Shown here: positions 38,129-45,271 of the stretch, one piece after another
Numbering within the stretch: position 1 is the stretch's first letter
How the letters are laid out: the number at the start of each line of letters is the position of its first letter
Assembly (NCBI GenBank): GCA_019752575.1
Contig: JAIELW010000001.1
Coordinates: 1 to 64,000, forward strand
Reading direction: 5' to 3'
Source of the DNA: Xanthobacteraceae bacterium
GTDB taxonomy: Bacteria > Pseudomonadota > Alphaproteobacteria > Rhizobiales > Xanthobacteraceae
DNA: 64,000 nucleotides
Notes under the pieces: model-generated
Databases searched by the model: none
Told to the model about the DNA's origin: nothing
The model's input: only the letters and a program-made list of their open reading frames with translations
Translations under genes and position numbers: made by a program

Positions 38129-39616
38129 ATGAAAAGAACAGAGCCGAAAAAAGAGGCAGCGAACCGGGAGAGCGAGCGCTTCTTCCGCGATGTCGCGCGC
38201 GACAACCGCCTGATCCTCGAGGCGGCCGGCGAAGGCATTTACGGCGTCAACGCGGAGGGCAAGACGAGCTTCGTAAACCCGGCGGCCGCGCGCATGCTCG
38301 GCTGGAGCGCCGAAGAACTCGTCGGCAAGGACATGCACACGACCGTGCATCACAGCCATTCCGACGGCTCGCATTATCACAACCACGACTGCCCGATTTA
38401 CGCAGCCTTCCGCGACGGCGCCGTGCATCAGGTTGCCGACGAGGTGTTCTGGCGCAAGGACGGCTCATTCTTCTTCGTCGAATACACCTCGACGCCGATC
38501 AGAGACCGCGGCGTGGTCGTGGGCGCCGTGATCGTGTTTCGCGATATTTCGCAGCGGCGCGAAGCCGATGTGAAATTGCGCGATGCGCTTTCCGAAGTCG
38601 GGCGCTTGCGGGAAAAATTGGAGCGCGAAAACGCCTATCTTCAGGAAGAAATAAGAATCGAAGGCAATCGCCGCGGCATCATCGGCAAGAGCCCGGCGAT
38701 GCAGCAGATTTTACGCCAGATCGAAATTGCCGCCTCGTCGCGCTCGAACGTGCTGATCGCAGGCGAAGTGGGCACCGGCAAGGAATTGATTGCGCGCGCG
38801 ATCCATGAAACGAGCTTGCGTGGCGAGCAGCCTTTCATTCGCGTCAACTGCACGACGCTTTCGCGCGCGGAGTCCGAAAGCGAGCTGTTCGGCGATCCGG
38901 CGCAAAATCGCGCCGGACGCATCGAGCTTGCCGAAGGCGGTACGCTCTATCTGGAAGAAGCCGGCGATCTGCCGCCGCGGGCGCAGGAGCGGCTCCTGCA
39001 ATCACTGGAGCAAGGCGAACAGCATTCCGCAGAGCATACCAGCCGCAATATCCGCATCATTACCGCAAGCAGCCGCGACCTGAAAGCCGCTGCGCGGCGC
39101 GGCAGTTTTCTGAGCGAACTGTTCTATCGCCTCAACGTCATTCCCATCGAGGCGCCGTCGCTGCGCGAGCGCCGCGACGACATTTCTCTCCTGGCCGCGC
39201 ATTTTCTCGGCGGTGTCAATCGCAAGCTGCGCGTTTCCTCCGCCCTCAGAATCTCCGATGCCGATATGCGGAGGCTTTCGCAATACGACTGGCCGGGCAA
39301 CGCGCGCGAACTGCAGAACGTGATCGAGCGCGGCGCCATTCTCGCGCGCGGCGGCCAGATCCGGATCGACCTGCCGGAGCCTCAGATCGCCTACCGGACT
39401 GCGAATGCGGCGGCGGAGGTCGTCACCGAGGATACCCGGCGCGACCGCGACCGCGCGAACATCGTCGCGGCGCTCGATGCCTGCGGCGGCAAGATCTTCG
39501 GTCATGGCGGCGCGGCGGAGCTGCTCGGCATCAAGCCGACGACGCTTGCCTCCCGCGTCAAGTCGCTCGGCATCCGCTATCGCAGATCGGCGGCGCGCGA
39601 GCAGCGCCCACATTAA
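38129..39616 (+). CDS. PAS / AAA+ / Fis-type regulator lacking the GAFTGA loop
   Basis: 495 residues. PAS domain at about 25-140, with a His-rich stretch HHSHSDGSHYHNHDCPIY; short coiled coil near 150-175; AAA+ domain at about 185-415; Fis-type HTH at 445-485 (AAELLGIKPTTLASRVKSLG). The AAA+ part keeps Walker A GEVGTGKE, sensor and arginine-finger region FLSELFYRLNV and WPGNARELQ. It lacks GAFTGA: ELFG is followed by DPAQNRAGRIELA, a gap of about ten residues, and the Walker B acid pair is EE (LYLEEAG). NtrC of Rhodobacter capsulatus also lacks GAFTGA and works with sigma-70. Divergent from the cyanate importer operon, which it likely controls. Confidence 0.88.
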   Translation: MKRTEPKKEAANRESERFFRDVARDNRLILEAAGEGIYGVNAEGKTSFVNPAAARMLGWSAEELVGKDMHTTVHHSHSDGSHYHNHDCPIYAAFRDGAVHQVADEVFWRKDGSFFFVEYTSTPIRDRGVVVGAVIVFRDISQRREADVKLRDALSEVGRLREKLERENAYLQEEIRIEGNRRGIIGKSPAMQQILRQIEIAASSRSNVLIAGEVGTGKELIARAIHETSLRGEQPFIRVNCTTLSRAESESELFGDPAQNRAGRIELAEGGTLYLEEAGDLPPRAQERLLQSLEQGEQHSAEHTSRNIRIITASSRDLKAAARRGSFLSELFYRLNVIPIEAPSLRERRDDISLLAAHFLGGVNRKLRVSSALRISDADMRRLSQYDWPGNARELQNVIERGAILARGGQIRIDLPEPQIAYRTANAAAEVVTEDTRRDRDRANIVAALDACGGKIFGHGGAAELLGIKPTTLASRVKSLGIRYRRSAAREQRPH

Positions 39617-39717
39617 CGCCGTCCCGCAACGCGAGAAATACTCGTAGTTGTCGCGGCTTCCGCGAGGGGCACGGGCCTGTATAGTCGGCGCTCCCTTTCG
39701 ACGGCCGGTCCCCCGAC

Positions 39718-41424
39718 ATGAAACAGATTTTAGAAGTTCTGCGGACGTTCATTGCGCTTGCCGTCCTCTATTTCCGCTCCGAGGAAAAGTGGCGGGCGCG
39801 CGCATTGCTCCTTGGTGTGATCGTCGCCGAATTCGGCGTGGTCTATGCGCTGGTTGCGTTCAATCACTGGAACGCCTACTTCTTCAATGCGATCCAGAAC
39901 CGCGACTGGGACGGTTTCATGTACTCGCTGTTGCTGTTCCTGGGCATCGCGCTCTGGACCGCGACGGCGACCATGGCGCAGTTCTTCTTCGGCCAGACCC
40001 TGATCATGCACTGGCGGCGCTGGATGACGGAAAAATACGTCAGCCGCTGGATGGCCGACGGGCGGCATTACCGGATGCGCGTGCTCGGACATGACGTCGA
40101 CAACACGCACCTGCGCATCGCGAACGACATCCTGATCTTCCTGCAGAAGACGCACGACCTCGGTTACAACTTTCTCGGCAGCCTGATCGCGCTCGTCTCG
40201 TTCGCCTACATCCTGTGGGGGCTTTCGAGCGCGGCGCCCTTCGTTATCTTTGGCGTCGATTTCGCCTTCCCCGGCTATCTGTTCTGGATCGCCATTCTCT
40301 ATGCCGCGGTCGGCACGCTGATCGCGCACTGGATCGGCAAGCCGCTGATCGGATACAACTTCAACCAGCAGCGCTTCGAATCCGATTACCGTTTCGCGAT
40401 CACGCGCAGTTGGGATCACTCGGAACCGATCGCCTTGATGCGCGGCGAGAAGATCGAGCGCGAGGTGCTCGGCACCCGTTTCGGTAACCTCGTGCGCAAC
40501 TGGACCCGGCTCATTCGCCGCCAGTCCGGTCTCACTTTCTTCGTCACCGGTTACACGCAGTGGTCGCTGGTATTCCCGACGCTGGTCGCAAGCCCGGCTT
40601 ATTTCATGGGAGCGATTCCGCTGGGCTCCTTGATGCAGGGCGCACTCGCATTCCAGCGCGTCGATATCGCGTTCGCGTTCTTCCTGCATTCCTACGCCAA
40701 GATCGCGGAGTGGAAAGCGAGCATGGACCGCATCGCGCAGCTCGACGCAGCGCTTTCAGAAGTCGACCGGCCGCAGAAAACAGGATTGATCTCGCTCGAC
40801 GATCATCACGAAGGTGCGCTCGACGTCGAGAAACTCGTGGTCACGCTGCCTTCGGGACGCGCGATCGCCTCGCTCGACAAATTATCGCTGCGTCCGGGCG
40901 GCCGCACGTTGCTCGCGGGCGCGTCGGGTGCTGGCAAGTCGAGCATCCAGCGTGCGCTTGCCGGTATATGGACGCTCGGCAAGGGCAAAGTCGCGTTGCC
41001 GCATGACGACGTGCTCGCGATGCCGCAACGTTTCTACTTCCCGCTCGGCTCGCTCAAGACGGTGATTACCTATCCGACCCCGGCAAACGAAGTGGACGAC
41101 GCCCGGCTTTGGGAGGTGCTCCATCAGGTCGGCCTCGGCTATCTCGCCGAGCGGCTGAACGAAGAAGCGGAATGGGGATCCATGCTCTCGGGCGGCGAGC
41201 AGCAACGGGTCGCCTTCGCTCGTGCGATCCTCCGCGACCCTGCAATTCTCCTGCTCGACGATTCGACTTCGAACCTCGACGGCGACGCTACCCGGCAGAT
41301 GTATGAGGCGATCGACAAAAATCTGCCGCAAGCCATGGTCATTTCGCTTGCCAGGACCGACGCCCTGCGGCCGCTGCACAAGGACACTGTCGTCTTGCCG
41401 CCTGCGGCGGCGCATGCGACGTAA
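39718..41424 (+). CDS. SbmA/BacA-like ABC protein with degenerate ATPase domain
   Basis: 568 residues. Membrane domain of about six helices (20-330) with the SbmA/BacA-type HWNAYFFNAIQNRDWDGF and RIANDILIFLQ segments. ATPase domain (about 360-560): Walker A GASGAGKSS and signature LSGGEQQR are present, but Walker B reads LLLDDSTSNLD (catalytic Glu replaced by Asp) and the switch region reads VISLARTDAL, with no histidine. It may hydrolyse ATP slowly or not at all. The homologue at 22763 is intact. Peptide transport is the likely role; position before a methyltransferase-like gene gives no more clue. Confidence 0.85.
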   Translation: MKQILEVLRTFIALAVLYFRSEEKWRARALLLGVIVAEFGVVYALVAFNHWNAYFFNAIQNRDWDGFMYSLLLFLGIALWTATATMAQFFFGQTLIMHWRRWMTEKYVSRWMADGRHYRMRVLGHDVDNTHLRIANDILIFLQKTHDLGYNFLGSLIALVSFAYILWGLSSAAPFVIFGVDFAFPGYLFWIAILYAAVGTLIAHWIGKPLIGYNFNQQRFESDYRFAITRSWDHSEPIALMRGEKIEREVLGTRFGNLVRNWTRLIRRQSGLTFFVTGYTQWSLVFPTLVASPAYFMGAIPLGSLMQGALAFQRVDIAFAFFLHSYAKIAEWKASMDRIAQLDAALSEVDRPQKTGLISLDDHHEGALDVEKLVVTLPSGRAIASLDKLSLRPGGRTLLAGASGAGKSSIQRALAGIWTLGKGKVALPHDDVLAMPQRFYFPLGSLKTVITYPTPANEVDDARLWEVLHQVGLGYLAERLNEEAEWGSMLSGGEQQRVAFARAILRDPAILLLDDSTSNLDGDATRQMYEAIDKNLPQAMVISLARTDALRPLHKDTVVLPPAAAHAT

Positions 41425-41445
41425 CCCTCAGAGGGAGAATTGCCC

Positions 41446-42012
41446 ATGGGCAAGATGAGCTACTACACCGATTTCTGGGGCATGAACTACGACATCTGCC
41501 CCTGCGACGTGCACGTCACCGACTATCTGGAAGCGCGCGGCGTCAAGGACGCGAACGTGTTTCACTTCGGTACCGGCACGCATCATCATGTCGGCATCCG
41601 CTGCTTCGAGAACGGCTCGGGCAATCGCGTACTCGGCATTACGGCTTCCATCGAGGAAGCCGAAGCCTATGTAAAGCTCGCCATCGAGCGGCCGGAAGTT
41701 TCGCGCGGCTACAAAGCGTTCTTCGGCGACATCTATGTGCTGGAGCCGAAGCTGCTTCCCAATTTCGACGCGGTTGCGCTGGTGCACCTGTGCGAATTCC
41801 GCGCACCGGCGATGGACGAATATAACGGGCTCACCGACCGGCAGCTCGTCGATCTTTTCACCGCGAAGCTCAATCCCGGCGGCCACATGATTTTCTACAC
41901 GAAGTCGATGGCCTGGGAGCGCGCGCAGCCCGTGGTCGAGCAATGGGCGAAAGACGCAGGCTTCGAGAAGACCGAAGAATTCAAAACGCTCGCGATTTAC
42001 CGGAAGAAATAA
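41446..42012 (+). CDS. Uncharacterised Rossmann/methyltransferase-like protein
   Basis: 188 residues. The ATG at 41446 follows GAGGGAG. FHFGTGTHHHVGIRC near 41 resembles a glycine-rich nucleotide or SAM-binding loop, and VLGITASIEEA, FDAVALVHLCEF and LNPGGHMIFYTKS follow in the order of a class I methyltransferase fold (strand 2, strand 4, strand 5). Family not recognised with confidence, and the three-histidine run after the loop is not usual. About 20 bases after the ABC gene and 11 before the oxidoreductase, so it may be in their operon. Confidence 0.7.
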   Translation: MGKMSYYTDFWGMNYDICPCDVHVTDYLEARGVKDANVFHFGTGTHHHVGIRCFENGSGNRVLGITASIEEAEAYVKLAIERPEVSRGYKAFFGDIYVLEPKLLPNFDAVALVHLCEFRAPAMDEYNGLTDRQLVDLFTAKLNPGGHMIFYTKSMAWERAQPVVEQWAKDAGFEKTEEFKTLAIYRKK

Positions 42013-42023
42013 GCGGCTCAACT

Positions 42024-42998
42024 ATGAAAGCTTTTTTCTGCCGGGCCTATGGCGGCCCGGAGGTGCTGGAGCTGCGCGAAGTCGAAACGCCGTCTCCGAA
42101 GGCTGACGAAATTCTCGTCAAAATCGCCGCAACCACCGTCAACTCCGCCGACGTGCGCGTGCGCGCCGCGCGCTTCCCGCGCGGCATGGGCTTGATTGTA
42201 AAACTCGCGCTCGGCCTTTCGGGCCCGCGGCAGCCGATCCTCGGCACCGAACTCGCGGGCGTCGTCGTAGAAGCCGGCAAGGACGTTCGCCGATTCAAGA
42301 TGGGCGACGAGGTCTTCGCTTTTCCCGGTGCGAAATTCGGCTGCCATGCCGAGTATAGGGTCCTACAGGAAAACCAACGCGTATTCCTGAAGCCTGAGAA
42401 TTTGTCGTTTGCCGAAGCCGCATCGATCTCGTTCGGCGGCACGACCGCACTTCATTTTTTGCGCAAGGCCGGGCTTCGGGCTGGCGAGAAGATTCTTGTG
42501 ATCGGTGCTTCCGGTGCGGTGGGTTCGGCAATCGTGCAGATCGCAAGACATCTCGGCGCGGAAGTGACAGGTGTGACTAGCGCCGGGAACATCGAGCTCG
42601 TGAAATCGCTCGGGGCGGCGAAAGTCATCGACTATCGCAGCGAGAACTTTGCGGCGAATGGCGAAACCTACGATGTGATTGCGGAAACGGTGGGCGAGCA
42701 TACGTTCCGCGATTGCGTGAATTCGCTCAAACCCGGCGGGCGTTTTCTCGCGATTGCAGCCGATGTTCCGGATATGCTTGCCGTGATGTGGTCGTCGCCG
42801 CTTTACGGGAAGAAAGTCATCGCCGGACCCGCTGCAGAGACCGCCGAAGCCGTATGGCAGATCGGCGAATGGGCTGGCGCCGGGATTATCAAGCCCGTCA
42901 TCGACCGCGAATATTCTTTCGCGCAGTTGCCGGAAGCGCACGCTTATGTCGATACCGGGCGCAAGAAGGGCAGCGTCGTAATCGAAGTATCGCGCTGA
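42024..42998 (+). CDS. Medium-chain NAD(P)-dependent oxidoreductase (quinone-oxidoreductase type)
   Basis: 324 residues. GroES-like N-terminal domain (RAYGGPEVLELREVETPSP, GTELAGVVVEAGKDV) and NADPH-binding Rossmann domain with VIGASGAVGSAIVQIARHLGA near 155. No structural or catalytic zinc cysteine set is present, which places it with quinone or enal reductases rather than alcohol dehydrogenases. The ATG at 42024 lies 11 bases after the preceding stop. Substrate unknown. Confidence 0.9.
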   Translation: MKAFFCRAYGGPEVLELREVETPSPKADEILVKIAATTVNSADVRVRAARFPRGMGLIVKLALGLSGPRQPILGTELAGVVVEAGKDVRRFKMGDEVFAFPGAKFGCHAEYRVLQENQRVFLKPENLSFAEAASISFGGTTALHFLRKAGLRAGEKILVIGASGAVGSAIVQIARHLGAEVTGVTSAGNIELVKSLGAAKVIDYRSENFAANGETYDVIAETVGEHTFRDCVNSLKPGGRFLAIAADVPDMLAVMWSSPLYGKKVIAGPAAETAEAVWQIGEWAGAGIIKPVIDREYSFAQLPEAHAYVDTGRKKGSVVIEVSR

Positions 42999-43003
42999 AC
43001 GCG

Positions 43004-43614
43004 CTACATCGGCGGCGTCAGGCCGTTGAGACCGACGGTGACGCGCTGCGCGGAGAGCGAGCCGTCCGCGCCGCGGATCGCGGCCGCGATGAAAATTTTC
43101 GCGCCGGGTTTGAGTTCGCTTTTCTCGGCGGGGACCGCGCGAACGATCGGAATATCGGCCGGCACCACGATCGTCTTCTCGCCGTCCTTATATTTCAGCA
43201 CGAGCGTATTGCCTTCGGCGCGCGTGACCGACTCGGTCACGGCCGCGTTCGTCATCGTGCTTTCCGGCACGAGATCCCATGGGAAGTGACCTTCCGAAGT
43301 GCCGCGCATGGCTTCGGAAAAATCAGTACTTCGAGTGCGCGGATTTTTCCGTCGGGAAGCGGCAGGCCGGCGATGCCGACGTAAGTATTCTGCTTGATGT
43401 CCTCGAATTTCGCAGGCACCAGCCCGCCGACCGCGTAATTCTCCGCGAGCTTGATCGCGATCACCGGCCCTTCGCGCGTCTTCACGGTCAGTACATCGCC
43501 TTCAATTTTCTCGATCGCACCGCGCACGCGCGCCCGTTCCTGTGCACTCGCCGGCAAGGCGCCCGCGAATGCCATTACGAACAAAGCAATGAACAAAACG
43601 AAACGGCTTTTCAT
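43004..43614 (-). pseudogene. Secreted hypothetical protein gene split by a one-base frameshift
   Basis: The first part (43614 down to about 43315) encodes a signal peptide (ALPASAQE near 25) and a small beta-rich domain with KIEGDVLTVKTREGP. The second part, in another frame (about 43312 down to 43004), continues the domain with AEGNTLVLKYKDGEKTIVVP and GAKIFIAAAIRGADGSLSAQRV. The joint reads LEVLIFP then AMRGTSEG; adding one G in TTCCG-AAGCC restores a single frame of about 200 residues. Either a real disruption or a sequencing error. Function of the family unknown; the repeated D-x-VTVK units suggest a periplasmic OB-like fold. Confidence 0.7.
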
Positions 43615-43732
43615 AACGTTCTCCCGCGCCGCTTCTTGGAGCCGCGGCGTTTTGTTGGCGGAAGACTATCCGGGCCGCGGGAACGCGGAAGCGAAACTTC
43701 AGCGCGCGGGTGCAAGTTGAAATTGGCGGAAA

Positions 43733-43809
43733 TGGTACAGTTGGGTGGGCTCGAACCACCGACCTCCGGATCCACAATCCGGCGCTCTAACCAACTGAGC
43801 TACAACTGC
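43733..43809 (-). tRNA. tRNA-His (GUG)
   Basis: 77 bases including encoded CCA. Cloverleaf: acceptor GCAGTTG/CAACTGT, D stem GCTC/GAGC, anticodon stem CCGGA/TCCGG around TTGTGGA with GTG, T arm GGTGG-TTCGAGC-CCACC. The discriminator is A73 and the base before position 1 is T, so no G-1 is encoded, as known for alphaproteobacterial tRNA-His. Confidence 0.97.
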
Positions 43810-43910
43810 ACAGCTACGGGCGGCCCTAGGGCGCCGATGCGGGCGGAATGTCTTGCAAACCGCCGGGCAATGCAAGGGTTTGGTTGTTCCTTGCTTTCCA
43901 ACAAGAATTT

Positions 43911-44034
43911 GTCGTCCCCGCGAAGGCGGGGACCCATAACCCCTGTATTTGTTACACTTATCGCAGCGCCGTAATCGAAAACGCCACAGGGATTATGGGT
44001 CCCCGACCGCCGCTTACGCGGCGCCGAGGACGAC
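43911..44034. repeat. Palindromic repeat family A, copy 5
   Basis: GTCGTCCCCGCGAAGGCGGG-GACCCATAACCCC at the left and GGGATTATGGGTCCCC...GGCGCCGAGGACGAC at the right, closely matching the copy at 22631. It lies between tRNA-His and the phasin terminator and accounts for most of this 291-base gap. Confidence 0.88.
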
Positions 44035-44039
44035 CCCGA

Positions 44040-44077
44040 AATGAAAACAAAAAGCCCGGGCGTTCCCGCCCGGGCTT
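44040..44077 (-). terminator. Intrinsic terminator of the phasin gene
   Basis: AAGCCCGGGCG and CGCCCGGGCTT make an 11-bp perfect stem with a four-base loop; on the minus strand it is followed by TTTTGTTTTCAT. It lies 24 bases after the phasin stop codon. Confidence 0.9.
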
Positions 44078-44100
44078 CTCGTATTTTCGTCAGTTCCGGC

Positions 44101-44526
44101 TCAGGCCGAGAACTTGAAGTTCCTGGAAACGCCGGTCTTGAGCGGCTCCGAAGTCTCGGCAGCGATCTTTTGGGCGAGCGCCGAAAAATCCTTCGCCTGC
44201 GTGGTGAGGGTTTCGAACTGCGCGCGGAAATGCGCGGTTGAAATCTCGGCGGCTTCGGCGAGCGTCTTGGTGCCGAAGATCGCGGCCGTGAAATCGAACG
44301 ACGCGTTGACGTTGGCGCGCAACGCCTCGAGCGCCTTCATGTTGAACTCGGTCGCACCCTTGGATGCGACGGTATAGGTGTTTTCGAGAAGATCGGTCGT
44401 CTCTTCGGCGGCCGCCTTCATCTTGTCGTAGCCGTCCTTGGCTTGCTTCACGCCCTTTTCGGCGAACTCACGAACCATTTCGGGCACTTCGATCTTCGGC
44501 ATTTCGAATTTCGGCATCTCGGTCAT
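44101..44526 (-). CDS. Phasin family protein (granule-associated)
   Basis: 141 residues; the ATG at 44526 is chosen since upstream residues are not phasin-like. It starts MTEMPKFEMPKIEVPEMVREFAEKGVKQAK and is nearly all amphipathic helix, with the phasin-2 type LRANVNASFDFTAAIFG near 75 and FRAQFETLTTQAKDFSALAQKI near 105. Phasins coat polyhydroxybutyrate granules. A second phasin gene lies 138 bases upstream on the same strand. No PHB synthase is in the window. Confidence 0.88.
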   Translation of the reverse strand: MTEMPKFEMPKIEVPEMVREFAEKGVKQAKDGYDKMKAAAEETTDLLENTYTVASKGATEFNMKALEALRANVNASFDFTAAIFGTKTLAEAAEISTAHFRAQFETLTTQAKDFSALAQKIAAETSEPLKTGVSRNFKFSA

Positions 44527-44664
44527 GGCTATGGTTTCCTGCCTGGACAACAACACGCGCGAACCTTTGGCCCGCGGCTCCACCAGTCTTGGGAAACGCT
44601 CTAGCACAGCATTTGTTGCACCGCAACATAAATATTGCGATGCGCTATAAGGTAGTGAAAGCGC

Positions 44665-45045
44665 TCAGCTTCTCGGCTTGGTGGCGTCGCGTGCAGCGGT
44701 CTGCATCTGCTCGCCCATGGCCTTCGACTGATCCGCGAGCTTCTGCATGGTTTCCTTCGCGAAATCGCTCTGGAGCTGCAGGATCTCCTGCGAATCGCGC
44801 GCACGCACGAGCTTCTCGGCGAAGGCGAAGGCTGCCGCCACATTTTCCTCAGCGAATCCAATCGCCTGACGGCTTACGTCGCGGGCGCCGCTGGTCGCCG
44901 CGTCAGTCTGGCTTTCCACGACGCTCATCGCCTTGGTGGCCTGATTTATGTAGTTGTCGAACGCGCTCTTGGCCTGCTCGACGCTCTTCTCGGCGAAGGC
45001 GCGCATCTCCTGAGGCACTTCGAAACCCGGAACTTTTCCGAACAT
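44665..45045 (-). CDS. Phasin family protein, second copy
   Basis: 126 residues of amphipathic helix: VPQEMRAFAEKSVEQAKSAFDNYI near 10-33, GFAEENVAAAFAFAEKLVRARD near 62 and LQSDFAKETMQKLADQSKAMGEQ near 90. Same family as the gene at 44101, with which it shares the E-F/R-x-FAEK-V-QAK start; probably an old duplication. Likely PHB granule surface protein. It is separated from the other phasin gene by 138 bases. Confidence 0.88.
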   Translation of the reverse strand: MFGKVPGFEVPQEMRAFAEKSVEQAKSAFDNYINQATKAMSVVESQTDAATSGARDVSRQAIGFAEENVAAAFAFAEKLVRARDSQEILQLQSDFAKETMQKLADQSKAMGEQMQTAARDATKPRS

Positions 45046-45271
45046 CTGTCTTCTCCCGTCCTCGCTCCCGTAAGCATAACGCTACGCGCCATCTTGCGTG
45101 CGCTCAACCTTTTTGCGCCATGCCGGGACAGATTAACCTTGCAGGGCAAAGGTTTCGTGGCGTGGCTGGCCGGGAATAGCTTTCCGGGGGCGCCCAAATT
45201 ATGAAGAAAGCGTAAATCCGGGCTTTAAACTTGGCCAAACATCGCGCCCGGAGCCGCGTTGGAAATCTGGA

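Noticed and set aside
39617-39717. Possible terminator after the AAA+ regulator gene
   Set aside because: A short CGCGG-CTTC-CGCG hairpin is present but has no T run and is too weak to call.
43004-43309. A separate 101-codon gene starting MRGTSEGHFPW
   Set aside because: It continues the domain begun in the upstream frame and has no signal peptide or ribosome site of its own; treated as one frameshifted gene.
45046-45271. Possible CtrA box (GTAA...TTTAA) upstream of the PdhS-like gene
   Set aside because: Spacing between half-sites does not match TTAA-N7-TTAA.
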